A DNA stretch of 42,857 bases from JAUWTJ01 sp965603015 (GTDB lineage Bacteria; Pseudomonadota; Alphaproteobacteria; M2410). The notes beneath the pieces were generated by a model that saw only the letters and a program-made list of their open reading frames with translations, had not been told where the DNA came from and made no database searches. The translations under genes and the position numbers were made by a program. Below, in pieces: positions 34,791 to 42,739 of the stretch. How positions within the stretch are numbered: the first letter of the stretch is position 1; the number at the start of each line of letters is the position of its first letter. The stretch covers positions 1 to 42,857 of the forward strand of contig CBFDBJ010000023.1 of the NCBI GenBank assembly GCA_965603015.1, written 5' to 3'.

Positions 34791-35772
34791 AGACAGGGAT
34801 TTTCTGGCCGCCGAAGTCATGGCCGAGGCCGTTGAAACCGAGCGCTTTGACGGCCCGGTGCTTGTCATGGGCGAGCTTACTGGAGTACTGGCAGGCGCGC
34901 TTGATGGCACTGCCGTACGCTGGGAGCGGCGCGCCGGGTCAGGCGTTATCCCAACACCGTTTCCACCGTCCGGGCCCTTCGCGGCCGTCCTGCTGCGCAC
35001 CAGCAAGTCCTCTGAAGAGCTTGTCTTTAACGTCGCCCTGGCGGCAGCAACTCTGGCGCCGGGAAGCCCGCTCTATCTCTTTGGCGCCAATGACGAGGGC
35101 ATCCGGTCGGCGGGCAAGGTGTTCGCGCCGTTCTTCGATGCGCCCAATACGCTCCTGACCAAACGGCACTGCCGGGTGTTTCGCGGGGTGCGCAATGAGA
35201 CCGCCGCGCTGCCCTCACCTGATGAATTCTCAAAAACCATCCGTGCCGAGACGGCCTCGCACGAGCTTTCCTGGGTCTCCTGGCCTGGCATGTTTGCACA
35301 CGGAAAACTGGACAAGGGCAGCGCCCTGTTGCTTGAAAACCTGCCGGAGCTGGCATCAGGCGCACGGGTGCTCGACTATGGCTGCGGCGCGGGCGTCTTG
35401 AGCCTTGCCTTGCAAAACCGGACGCTGGATCTTGATATCACGCTGTTTGATAATGATGCGCTGGCGCTGCATGCGGCGGAGCGCACTGTCGAGGGGGCAC
35501 AGATCCACTGCGGGACAAGCCTGGTGGATCTTGAGGGCGAGACCTTCGATCTCATCGTCTCAAACCCGCCGGTCCACACCGGCAAGGCGCAGACCTACGC
35601 GATCCTCGAACGGCTCATCGAAAGGGCGCCACAGCACCTGAACAAGGGCGGGCGGCTGCGCATGGTGGTGCAGGGGACAACGCCGGTGCGGCGCATGCTG
35701 GAAGCCAGCTTCAGGGCGACGACCCTGGTCGCCGAGAACCGGTCCTATGCGGTCTGGGACGGGCTGGTTTAA
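34780..35772 (+). CDS. Class I methyltransferase, RsmC/RlmG-like
   Basis: A probable SAM-dependent rRNA or tRNA guanine methyltransferase of 330 residues. The N-terminal half resembles the degenerate methyltransferase domain of RsmC proteins; the catalytic half has the SAM motif VLDYGCGAGVL (197-207) and the N6/N2-type active-site motif SNPPVH (261-266). RsmC modifies G1207 of 16S rRNA in E. coli; whether this protein has that target cannot be told. The ATG used has GGGAG upstream and overlaps the Rieske gene end. Confidence 0.88.
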   Translation: MAHRDRDFLAAEVMAEAVETERFDGPVLVMGELTGVLAGALDGTAVRWERRAGSGVIPTPFPPSGPFAAVLLRTSKSSEELVFNVALAAATLAPGSPLYLFGANDEGIRSAGKVFAPFFDAPNTLLTKRHCRVFRGVRNETAALPSPDEFSKTIRAETASHELSWVSWPGMFAHGKLDKGSALLLENLPELASGARVLDYGCGAGVLSLALQNRTLDLDITLFDNDALALHAAERTVEGAQIHCGTSLVDLEGETFDLIVSNPPVHTGKAQTYAILERLIERAPQHLNKGGRLRMVVQGTTPVRRMLEASFRATTLVAENRSYAVWDGLV

Positions 35773-35786
35773 GAATATTAACCCCT

Positions 35787-35886
35787 GTCGTCCTCGGGCC
35801 ACCGTCAGGTGGAACCGGGGACCTTCTGAAAGATATCCTCCGGCAGAGAGAAGATCCCCGATCTCGCTACGCTCGTCGAGGATGAC
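35787..35886. repeat. Palindromic intergenic element, family B
   Basis: The 100-bp unit is bounded by GTCGTCCTCG and CGAGGATGAC, which are inverted copies with one mismatch. The ends and the inside differ from the family A elements. It lies between the RsmC-like and COQ4 genes, which converge. Confidence 0.65.
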
Positions 35887-35912
35887 AAAGAATTATGATC
35901 TGTGATTAGACC

Positions 35913-36692
35913 TCAAGCCGCCTGGATTTTCGCCGCGTCGCGAGGATGTGCGGTTTCTTGCGGGAACCGGCGTTTGGTCTCGTTGTAGAAATCCGGCGGT
36001 TCGATGTTGAGCCGGTCACGCACCTCTTCGAGGGGCAGAGGCATCAGGCTTTCCCATTCCTGGGCGGCGAACCAGTCGGCCCGAGCGGCGTTCTCGCGCG
36101 CCTCCTTGATGCACTCTTTAGACGGCACAGGAGACTTGTCCTTGCGGCTCGAGCGCTGCGACATATAAATGATGAACCGAATGCCGAGATTTGGTGTCTG
36201 GGCGGAGGAAAACGCCAGCAGGGAAATCTCGCCGAGACCGTCGCGGCCATAGCCGGACACAACATGGAAGAGATCGTGGGTATCGCGCAGACGCTCGCCA
36301 AACCAGCGCTCGTCTTCAGTGTACTCCCGGTCGCGATCGGCCTCCATGGAGGCCGCCATCAGACCGTCAGCTGAAAGATCTTCAGTCTCGACAAAGTCGA
36401 GATAGGCGCGGGCCAGAGAGCCTTCCTGGTAGCTGCGCAATTTATCGCGGTCCTGGAGGATTTCGAGAATGTCCGGCTTGGCGGCCAGCAGCCCGGCGCC
36501 GCCCTGGCGCGCCCGAAGACGCTCGGTGTTGTTCATCATGGCGCCGCCCTCAAGGGCTTCAACGATCTTGAAAACCTCGCCGGTGGCCTCGCCATCCTTC
36601 AAGAGGTTCTGCATCGCCCGCCAGGCTTTGAGCGGATGTCTGCGATGGCGCCCTGATCCGCGCCCACTGGTTTTCTTCACGCCCTGTTGCAC
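35913..36692 (-). CDS. COQ4 family protein, copy 2
   Basis: A 259-residue member of the COQ4 family, involved in ubiquinone synthesis. The metal-binding signature is intact: HDLFHVVSGYGRDGLGE at 139-155. The sequence AWRAMQNLLKDGEATGEVFKIVEAL near the N-terminus aligns closely with the tandem gene next to it. The first 20 residues are rich in Lys and Arg. The start is a GTG with GGGAGG upstream. Bacterial COQ4 proteins are widespread in alphaproteobacteria; two adjacent copies is the odd point here. Confidence 0.9.
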   Translation of the reverse strand: MQQGVKKTSGRGSGRHRRHPLKAWRAMQNLLKDGEATGEVFKIVEALEGGAMMNNTERLRARQGGAGLLAAKPDILEILQDRDKLRSYQEGSLARAYLDFVETEDLSADGLMAASMEADRDREYTEDERWFGERLRDTHDLFHVVSGYGRDGLGEISLLAFSSAQTPNLGIRFIIYMSQRSSRKDKSPVPSKECIKEARENAARADWFAAQEWESLMPLPLEEVRDRLNIEPPDFYNETKRRFPQETAHPRDAAKIQAA

Positions 36693-36780
36693 CTGTGCCT
36701 CCCGAATGCCTGATCCACACTCAGTTTGCCCGAGATTGGAATGGATCTCAACACTTTCAGGTCAGAACGTGAACAAGCCC

Positions 36781-37575
36781 TTAAGCCGCGACCGGCTCGG
36801 CCAGCCCGAGGGACGCAGTGCCCGCCTCGCCCTGCGCCAGAGCCGCGCGGTAAAGCGCAGGAACGCTGACATTAAGGCGGGTGCGGATGTCCTCGAGCGG
36901 TTCAGCCAGAAGCGCTTCCCAGGGCTCCGCCGCAAGCCAGCTGGCGGCGCTGCCGTGCGCCCGGGCCTCTTTCACACAGCCGCGCGCGAGGCGGCCATTA
37001 CCGGATTTGGCGTCGCGGCGCTGCGCCATATAGACGATGAAGGCGATGCCGCGGTTGTGAGACTGGGCATTGGAAAAGGCGATGACGCTGAGCTCACCCA
37101 GGGGATCGCGGCCATAGCCGGTGATGACATGATAGAGATCATGAATGTCGCGCAGGCGCTCGCCAAGCCAGACCTCTTCGGGATCGTAAAACTCCGATGT
37201 CGGATCGATTTCCGGACGCGGCGCCTCGGCGCTGGCCTCGAGCAGACCCTGAGCAGTGAGATTTTCGGATTCCATAAAATGCAGATAGGCGCGACCGAGA
37301 CTGCCTTCAGGCATCGCGCGCAGGGCTTCGCGATCTTCCAGCAGCGATACGATCGACGGCCTGTCACGCAGGAGCTTGCGACCGCTTTCACAGGCGTGCA
37401 TCTCGTACATCGCGCGGGTGAGACTGTCACCTTTCAGAGCATTGATGATCTTGAAAACTTCACCGGTCGCCTCGGGGTCTTTTAACAGTTTCTGTACCGA
37501 GCGCCAGGCAACCAGCGGGCGCACGCGCGTATCCGGCTTCGTGTCCTTTTGGGCAGGTTTTGTTTCGGGGGACAT
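36781..37575 (-). CDS. COQ4 family protein, copy 1
   Basis: The upstream member of a tandem COQ4 pair, 264 residues. Signature HDLYHVITGYGRDPLGE lies at 145-161 with all ligands kept. It shares LLKDPEATGEVFKI and EGSLGRAYLHF with its neighbour, but the middle insert and C-terminus differ. A gap of 88 bp separates the two genes, which lie on one strand. ATG start with AAGGA upstream. Either the two copies act on different quinone precursors, or they work together; the sequence cannot decide. Confidence 0.9.
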   Translation of the reverse strand: MSPETKPAQKDTKPDTRVRPLVAWRSVQKLLKDPEATGEVFKIINALKGDSLTRAMYEMHACESGRKLLRDRPSIVSLLEDREALRAMPEGSLGRAYLHFMESENLTAQGLLEASAEAPRPEIDPTSEFYDPEEVWLGERLRDIHDLYHVITGYGRDPLGELSVIAFSNAQSHNRGIAFIVYMAQRRDAKSGNGRLARGCVKEARAHGSAASWLAAEPWEALLAEPLEDIRTRLNVSVPALYRAALAQGEAGTASLGLAEPVAA

Positions 37576-37756
37576 GGGGCACTATCCTTTAAGGCTTTGA
37601 GGGGCAGCAAGGAACGCAGCTTAAACGGGGGTTGGCGCTGTTCTACCAGATAGCACTGGATGGCCAATAGTAAGCCCGTCACACTTTCTATTCATTCCAG
37701 AGGAGATCCCGGCCAGAGGAGATCTTTGTACGTTGCAAACTGGAAGCATTCCAGCT

Positions 37757-38500
37757 CTAGCTTTGAGTGAACTTTCCGAAATCTGAAACAAGCCCCACTG
37801 TGGCAAGGGCGACCAGCTTGCCTCCGTCCTCGACCGTGGCCAGCGACGGGTCGGAACCGATGCGTCCGTCAGGGAATTTATTGCGATAGTCAGCGGCATC
37901 GGTGAACCCGCCATTGGGAGCGATTTTGGGATCGAGGGGCGCGTTCTTGATGTGGCCAGGATAGGCAAAAAATGTGAGGGCGACTTCGGACGGCGTGGCG
38001 TGGGAGCCGTGGCCCTTCGGGTATGCCTTTTTGCAAAAGTCCATGACGCCGCCGAGTTCCCACCAGTTGCGCAGCATGCATTTGACGTCTCCGGTCTCGC
38101 CAGAACCGCCGAGGGAGTTTTGCGCGTAGACTTCGGCGAAGGCGGCATTGATGGTGGCGATGTTACCGCCGTGACCGTTGAGAAAATAGATCCGGGTGAA
38201 GCCGTGATGGGCGAGCGAGTTGACCCAGTCGACGATGGAGGCGATCATGGTCGAAGGCCGCAGGGTCATCGAGCCGGCGAAGCCCATGTGATGCTGGGCG
38301 ATGCCGACATTAAACGTCGGGCCAACCAGAAGGTCGGCCTCGTCACCGGCAGCTTTGGCAATAAACTCGGGACAGATCGCGTCGGTGCCGATCATGCCGG
38401 TGGGGCCGTGCTGCTCGGTCGAGCCGATGGGTATGATAATCCCTTTGGAATGCTCCAGATGAAGCTCGATCTCGTTCCAGGTCGATAATTGCAATTGCAC
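37757..38500 (-). CDS. Creatininase family amidohydrolase
   Basis: A metal-dependent amidohydrolase of 247 residues. Family motifs are intact: GSTEQHGP (26-33) with E29 and H31 as ligands, GTDAI with D40, the histidines of IAQHHMGF (70-71) and NGHGGN (108-113). Relatives include creatininase, FAPy deformylase and mycofactocin MftE; the substrate cannot be chosen. The start is a GTG after AAGGAG. It is divergent from the CoA-transferase gene, with an unusual inverted repeat between them. Confidence 0.9.
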   Translation of the reverse strand: MQLQLSTWNEIELHLEHSKGIIIPIGSTEQHGPTGMIGTDAICPEFIAKAAGDEADLLVGPTFNVGIAQHHMGFAGSMTLRPSTMIASIVDWVNSLAHHGFTRIYFLNGHGGNIATINAAFAEVYAQNSLGGSGETGDVKCMLRNWWELGGVMDFCKKAYPKGHGSHATPSEVALTFFAYPGHIKNAPLDPKIAPNGGFTDAADYRNKFPDGRIGSDPSLATVEDGGKLVALATVGLVSDFGKFTQS

Positions 38501-38558
38501 GGGCGCTCTCCTTCGTCTCGAGGTCTCCCTCTATTGCATAAACGGACATTGCAGGATA

Positions 38559-38635
38559 GGGGTCGGAGCGAGCACGTGCACAAGACAGAACGAATGTCCC
38601 GCCAACCATCATGTGCACGTGCTCGCTCCGACCCC
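38559..38635. repeat. Long perfect inverted repeat (REP/RAYT-type hairpin)
   Basis: Two perfectly complementary 23-bp arms (38559-38581 and 38613-38635) flank a 31-base loop. The left arm begins GGGGTCGGAGCG and ends CACGTGCAC. The GGGGTCGGAGC...GCTCCGACCCC ends resemble the REP sequences mobilised by TnpA-REP (RAYT) transposases. It occupies the divergent promoter region of the creatininase and CoA-transferase genes. Confidence 0.85.
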
Positions 38636-38661
38636 GAATTGCATGCAGTGGAGACAGCACC

Positions 38662-39876
38662 ATGAGTACCCCCCCAAAAGCTTCGAAAGGCCCCCTTGCG
38701 GGCATCCGGATTGTCGATCTGACCTCGGTATTGCTGGGGCCCTATGCGACGCAGATCCTTGGCGATATGGGCGCCGACGTGATCAAGGTCGAGGGGCCAG
38801 GCGGCGATATTATTCGCGGCGCGGGGCCGCACGGCGATAAGGGGATGGGGCCGATTTTCCTCAATGCCAATCGCAACAAGCGCTCGCTTGTGCTCGACCT
38901 GAAAAAAGACAGCGCCAAAAAGGCGCTCGCCAAACTGATCGAGGGCGCCGATGTCTTCATCCACAATGTGCGGCTCGCGGGCATTGCGCGGCTCGGCTTT
39001 GACTATGACAGCGTCAAGGCGATCAAGCCCGACATCATCTATGTGCATGCCTGCGGCTATGGCGCGGGCGGAGCTTACGATGGACGCCAGGCCTATGATG
39101 ATCTGGTGCAGGCGGTCTCCGGCGGCGCGTGGCTGCAGGCCAAAATCGACGGCTCCGACGAGCCGCGCTATTTTCCCTCGCTGATGGCCGACAAGGTCAC
39201 GGGCCTGCACGCGGTCTATGCCGTTATGGGCGCGGTGATCCACCGCCTGCGGACCGGCGAGGGGCAGTTTGTCGAGGTGCCGATGCACGAGGTCTTCACC
39301 TCGTTCCTTTATTCCGAACACCTCTTTGGCCATACCTTTGTGCCGCCGGAAGACCAGATGGGTTATTCCCGCGTGCTCAACCCGAACCGCAAGCCCTATA
39401 AAACCAAAGACGGCTTCATCGCCATTCTTCCCTATAATGACAATCACATCAAAAAGTTCTTTGAACTTGGCGGGCGCGCCGATGTGATGGAGGACCCGAA
39501 GTTCTCAAGCTATGAAGCGCGCGCGGCAAATGTCGAGGCGCTCTACGGCATCATCGACGAGGTCGCGGGCCTGAAGACCACGGACGAATGGCTCGCTCTG
39601 CTGCACGAAAACCACGTACCGTCGATGAAGGTCGGGCATTTTGAAGAGATCCTCGAGGACGAACACTTGCAGTCCGTCGACTTCTTTGAGCCGGTCACGC
39701 ACCCGACCGAAGGCGCGATGCTCAACATGAAGCACCCGGTGAATTTTTCGGCCAGCCCTGCCGGGACCGCCCGGCTGGCGCCAAATTTGGGCGAGCACAA
39801 TGTCGAAGTGCTGGAGGAAGCCGGGTTTTCGGCGGAAGAGATTGCGACGATGAAGGATGACGGGGCGCTGGGGTAG
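38662..39876 (+). CDS. Family III acyl-CoA transferase (CaiB/BaiF)
   Basis: A 404-residue CoA-transferase that would move CoA between carboxylic acids through an aspartyl-CoA intermediate. Family motifs: LAGIRIVDLTSVLLGPYATQILGDMGADVIKVE at the N-terminus, RNKRSLVLDLK, and the catalytic Asp in AYDDLVQAVSGG (about D146). The C-terminal PNLGEHNVEVLEEAG is typical. The ATG chosen starts the domain; an open frame extends 17 codons up into the inverted repeat. A short diverged copy of codons 283-304 is found about 1.4 kb downstream, and acs lies after that. Confidence 0.94.
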   Translation: MSTPPKASKGPLAGIRIVDLTSVLLGPYATQILGDMGADVIKVEGPGGDIIRGAGPHGDKGMGPIFLNANRNKRSLVLDLKKDSAKKALAKLIEGADVFIHNVRLAGIARLGFDYDSVKAIKPDIIYVHACGYGAGGAYDGRQAYDDLVQAVSGGAWLQAKIDGSDEPRYFPSLMADKVTGLHAVYAVMGAVIHRLRTGEGQFVEVPMHEVFTSFLYSEHLFGHTFVPPEDQMGYSRVLNPNRKPYKTKDGFIAILPYNDNHIKKFFELGGRADVMEDPKFSSYEARAANVEALYGIIDEVAGLKTTDEWLALLHENHVPSMKVGHFEEILEDEHLQSVDFFEPVTHPTEGAMLNMKHPVNFSASPAGTARLAPNLGEHNVEVLEEAGFSAEEIATMKDDGALG

Positions 39877-39910
39877 TGTCCTCATCACCGGCCAAACGTG
39901 AAAGTTGGTT

Positions 39911-40639
39911 TCAATTCGACGCAAAGTGAGCTGCTGATCCTGCTATCGCTGACAGTGTACCTGTCACTGTCCAATCCCGAGTGGTGAAAAGTGTAGATAA
40001 ATTTGAAACGACAATAATTGCCGAAGCCACATTGCCTCTATTTATCAGTCCACTCCAGGGGTACTGGTTTTCGTCACCACGGCACTCCCGCCCAACCCGC
40101 TCGAACACTTCCCTAGTTGATCCCTGTTCTAAGAATGCATTTCCTTTGCGAACATCCTCTACGAACGACATATTGTCTTCTACAATGCCCATTGCAAGCT
40201 CAACCACATCAGGGTGTAGCCCAACCTCATTGAATAACTTTCTTTCCATTTGTCCAAAATATTCGATGTTCATTCGAGTGGCTTTGGCGCGCATAGTGTC
40301 CTCAAATTTCACGCCGAAACGAACTTGGAAATCCCGCCACTTCATACTTTCCATCACGCCGGGTGTTGTGTATTCACGAGCACCTTCGATGTAGAGTCTA
40401 CGAACAGATTTTTTCGAAGCGGCAGACATTCTTCGACGATCAGACAATCCATCGATGAATCTTGATCTACTCCTAAACTGCTCCTGTGAAAGATACGCCT
40501 CAATCAATTCAAACAATTCAATTGCCTGCGAGTCAGTCAGCACAAGTTTTCCAGAGCCGACGTTTGATTCCGTTTCCGCACCTTCCCTTGACTCGACTAG
40601 ATGCTTTGCCAGAACTCGCAAAAGCGCTTTGTCCTTCAT
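39911..40639 (-). CDS. Unknown protein, possible partner of the reverse transcriptase
   Basis: A 242-residue protein I do not recognise. Residues 1-90 are charged and helical (LLRVLAKHLVESREG; SQAIELFELIEAYLSQEQF), and the middle part has a segment MRAKATRMNIEYFGQMERKLFNEVGLHPDVVELAMG. The last 45 residues are hydrophobic in two stretches (ASAIIVVSNLSTLFTT and TVTGTLSAIAGSAAHFA), which could be two membrane helices or a buried hairpin. The base composition is clearly richer in A and T than the surrounding genes. It follows the reverse transcriptase on the same strand after about 470 bp. The ATG lacks a clear ribosome site, but a 23-codon frame ends 19 bp before it, so coupling is possible. 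Confidence 0.7.
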   Translation of the reverse strand: MKDKALLRVLAKHLVESREGAETESNVGSGKLVLTDSQAIELFELIEAYLSQEQFRSRSRFIDGLSDRRRMSAASKKSVRRLYIEGAREYTTPGVMESMKWRDFQVRFGVKFEDTMRAKATRMNIEYFGQMERKLFNEVGLHPDVVELAMGIVEDNMSFVEDVRKGNAFLEQGSTREVFERVGRECRGDENQYPWSGLINRGNVASAIIVVSNLSTLFTTRDWTVTGTLSAIAGSAAHFASN

Positions 40640-40658
40640 TGTCAGATTTGGATGAGGC

Positions 40659-40730
40659 CTACGAATAGATATTGGTTTGTCCTTCCCTCACAAAATCGAC
40701 CAACTCAGTAAAAGGACGATGGTTCTTCAT
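40659..40730 (-). CDS. Possible 23-residue peptide upstream of the unknown gene
   Basis: The frame runs ATG to TAG and starts MKNHRPFTELVDFVREGQ. It ends 19 bp before the start of the 242-residue protein, on the same strand. There is no convincing ribosome site, so it may be chance, or a leader that couples translation. Confidence 0.25.
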   Translation of the reverse strand: MKNHRPFTELVDFVREGQTNIYS

Positions 40731-40733
40731 TGT

Positions 40734-40795
40734 AATTCATGCGACCTGTGGCCTTGCCTATAGTCGCACTGATAGTATGTGGAGTCGCATGAATT
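40734..40795. repeat. 12-bp perfect inverted repeat with 38-base loop
   Basis: AATTCATGCGAC and GTCGCATGAATT face each other within the intergenic part of the reverse transcriptase locus. The loop contains a further GTCGCA, so alternative pairing is possible. It could be an RNA hairpin or an operator. Confidence 0.5.
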
Positions 40796-40973
40796 CGACA
40801 AAGGGTTTCTTACCTCCCGGTAGGCCCGAGATCCTGCCATGGGAATTTCAATAAAATAGTATCTCCTCGAATACTTGGACGATATTTTGACGGCTGTAAG
40901 TTGGCCCGTAGCGGTCGTTTGGCTGGGTTATCTGTTCCGAACGGGGATCGGTAGCTTGGCCCAGCGAGTTAAC

Positions 40974-41040
40974 AAGCTATAAGGCGCGGGCGGCAAACGT
41001 CGAGGCGCTCCACGGCATCATTGACGAGGTTGCCGGCCCT
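40974..41040 (+). pseudogene. Fragment of a second CaiB/BaiF CoA-transferase gene
   Basis: The translation SYKARAANVEALHGIIDEV aligns with SYEARAANVEALYGIIDEV of the intact CoA-transferase (residues about 283-304). About eight of 66 bases differ, mostly at silent positions, so this is a remnant of a separately evolving paralogue rather than a fresh copy. Similarity stops at both sides. It lies inside the AT-rich insertion, next to GC-rich DNA running up to the reverse transcriptase gene. Confidence 0.8.
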
Positions 41041-41112
41041 ACTCCTCCCGAGAGAATGTGGCATGGGGAGAGCCGTAGTGAATGAGAGGGAATCGCGGTA
41101 GGCTTTGACGAA

Positions 41113-42570
41113 TTATAGCGTCGAAACGATGTCGCCAATCAACCGGTTCATGTCTGATCCATTCTTAAAATACCCCAACAGATAGTTTCGAGACTTGCTC
41201 TTCATATTCCTCGATCCCACGGCGGAAGCCCAAGCGAGCCAATCGGACTGACCAGACCTTAGAATCTCCTCCCGACACTCACTTAGTCCAAACCTTTTAT
41301 CTGGAATTTCGAGAACCTTTGATTTCGAGATTGGAGTGGCGGCTCGGTGATGCAGGAGACACATTAGTATGTCTCCGAATCGCTTAGTCTCCGATAGATA
41401 TTCTTCCGCGATAGCCGCTATCCAAAAGAGTTGATACTCCGGGATGTAGTCAAATTTTAGGTGATCCAATAGTAACTTCGCAAGGAACTCTCGATCCTCA
41501 ATATGTTCCGCAAAAAAGAAGAAACTTTTGGATAGATTCGGAAAATCTTTTAGCAGTGGTGCCAAGTACTCAGAGATATCTTCGGCGTGATCTCTCATCA
41601 CAGAAAGTACAAGCTCAGCATCCTCTTCCTCAATATGCTCAGCCGCTAACATCGACTTCAGATAAGCTATGTCCTGATCGTCTATTTCGGTTTCTATAGC
41701 TCTTTCATCACCTTCACTTAATCCAGAGGCAAAGAGTATGTCACGCCTGATATCGAGCAATTTCGATTTCATTTCGTTTGGTTCAGAAGGTGACTTCTGA
41801 TCGATGCGGGTCTTTTGTGAGTTGATAGATAATCCCTTCAACCCCAGTAGTTCTTGAATTTGGATGAGATCATGCAGCACATCGTCCTTCTTGTCTGAAA
41901 ATATATAGAAGTCATCCATGAAACGGAGCATATGCTTGCACCTGAGAGGTCCAAAATTCTCAACAAATGAGAGAAAATCACTACCAATCATTTTGCATGG
42001 GTAAATGCCCTGTGGGAAAAAATCGGTACTTCGCCCTGAGTTTATTTCCCTCAAAAACTTTCCAAAAGCCTGTACGTCCCTTTCGTCTCCATCTCGCTCG
42101 TCGAGCCAACCAACAAGGTCGTGATGATAGATATTATTGAAGTATGATGACACGTCGAAAGTTGCATTGTGATCAAATTTGTCCAGTCTCTTAGAAACTT
42201 CTTTTCGAAATTCTCGAAAAGAGGTAGCCGGAGAAAGCGGGGTGCCGTCCTCGAAACGAAATCCAAAATGTTTTCGGTACCTCGAGTGGTGCTTTCTGAA
42301 TATTTTTCGATTTCGGTAAACAAGGTCATAGACAAACACCTCGCTCACAGGATCGAGCTTTAACGTACGCCGCAAGTGCCACCCCTTCTTCATCGCACTT
42401 ACTCGTGTCTGAGGGAGAAAACTACGGGGCACAGCAGGATCGAAGGCGGTTTTTTTCGCGAACGAAAGGAGCTCATCAAAACCAACCCTCACCAGCACTT
42501 TATCTGATTTGAGAGGGAATAAAGTTTGGGGCAAATCATCGAGAATGAATTGTTTGACCGTATAGGCCAC
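41113..42570 (-). CDS. Defence-type (Abi/UG-like) reverse transcriptase
   Basis: An RNA-directed DNA polymerase of 485 residues. The RVT_1 core is intact: motif A with Asp139 (ATFDVSSYFNNIYHHDL), PQG at 186-188 in a motif B region, and the catalytic RFMDDFYIFSD (F-M-D-D at 217-220, where most retroelements have Y-A-D-D). GLSINSQKTRI follows. From about residue 260 the rest is helical without a maturase (X/En) domain, so it is not a group II intron protein; no msr/msd retron hairpins were recognised. Length and helical extension fit Abi/UG antiviral reverse transcriptases; the subclass is not assigned. Start is GTG with GGGAG upstream. Its codon use is AT-rich against the host. Confidence 0.88.
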   Translation of the reverse strand: MAYTVKQFILDDLPQTLFPLKSDKVLVRVGFDELLSFAKKTAFDPAVPRSFLPQTRVSAMKKGWHLRRTLKLDPVSEVFVYDLVYRNRKIFRKHHSRYRKHFGFRFEDGTPLSPATSFREFRKEVSKRLDKFDHNATFDVSSYFNNIYHHDLVGWLDERDGDERDVQAFGKFLREINSGRSTDFFPQGIYPCKMIGSDFLSFVENFGPLRCKHMLRFMDDFYIFSDKKDDVLHDLIQIQELLGLKGLSINSQKTRIDQKSPSEPNEMKSKLLDIRRDILFASGLSEGDERAIETEIDDQDIAYLKSMLAAEHIEEEDAELVLSVMRDHAEDISEYLAPLLKDFPNLSKSFFFFAEHIEDREFLAKLLLDHLKFDYIPEYQLFWIAAIAEEYLSETKRFGDILMCLLHHRAATPISKSKVLEIPDKRFGLSECREEILRSGQSDWLAWASAVGSRNMKSKSRNYLLGYFKNGSDMNRLIGDIVSTL

Positions 42571-42615
42571 TTTCGAACTCCCTCTTGGTTAGATAGCTCA
42601 TTCGTGTAACTTTAG

Positions 42616-42624
42616 ATTGTATCA
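42616..42624 (-). promoter_or_regulatory. Candidate extended -10 promoter for the reverse transcriptase
   Basis: On the minus strand TGATACAAT fits the TG-n-TATAAT extended -10 form. It lies about 45 bp before the GTG start in AT-rich DNA. No convincing -35 element is seen. Confidence 0.35.
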
Positions 42625-42739
42625 CGTTCAGTCGGGCAGTACTATTGCTTTAATAGACATTTCTCTCTCTTGGCCCTTTTGCTCCGGGCGTTCCTCGCCT
42701 AAACTCCGGGCCAAACAAGAAACCCCGGAGGATCCCCCC

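Larger units (their letters stand above)
40640..41112. other. Structured intergenic region between reverse transcriptase and partner gene
   Basis: About 470 bp without a clear gene. It holds a 12-bp perfect inverted repeat (40734-40745/40784-40795), a 23-codon frame, and a 66-bp piece homologous to the CoA-transferase gene. The left half is AT-rich, the right half GC-rich like the chromosome. Some reverse-transcriptase defence systems carry their RNA template in a non-coding segment beside the gene; this is a candidate place, but no RNA is proved. Confidence 0.45.

Noticed and set aside
38559..38635. Rho-independent terminator
   Set aside because: The stem is very long with a 31-base loop and no T-run, and it lies between divergent starts, where no transcript needs ending.
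40672..40854. 60-codon plus-strand frame in the insertion
   Set aside because: It starts at a TTG without ribosome site, and spans the inverted repeat; no family.
41113..42570. Group II intron or retron interpretation
   Set aside because: No maturase domain, no intron domain V-like hairpin and no msr/msd-like inverted repeats were seen beside the gene.
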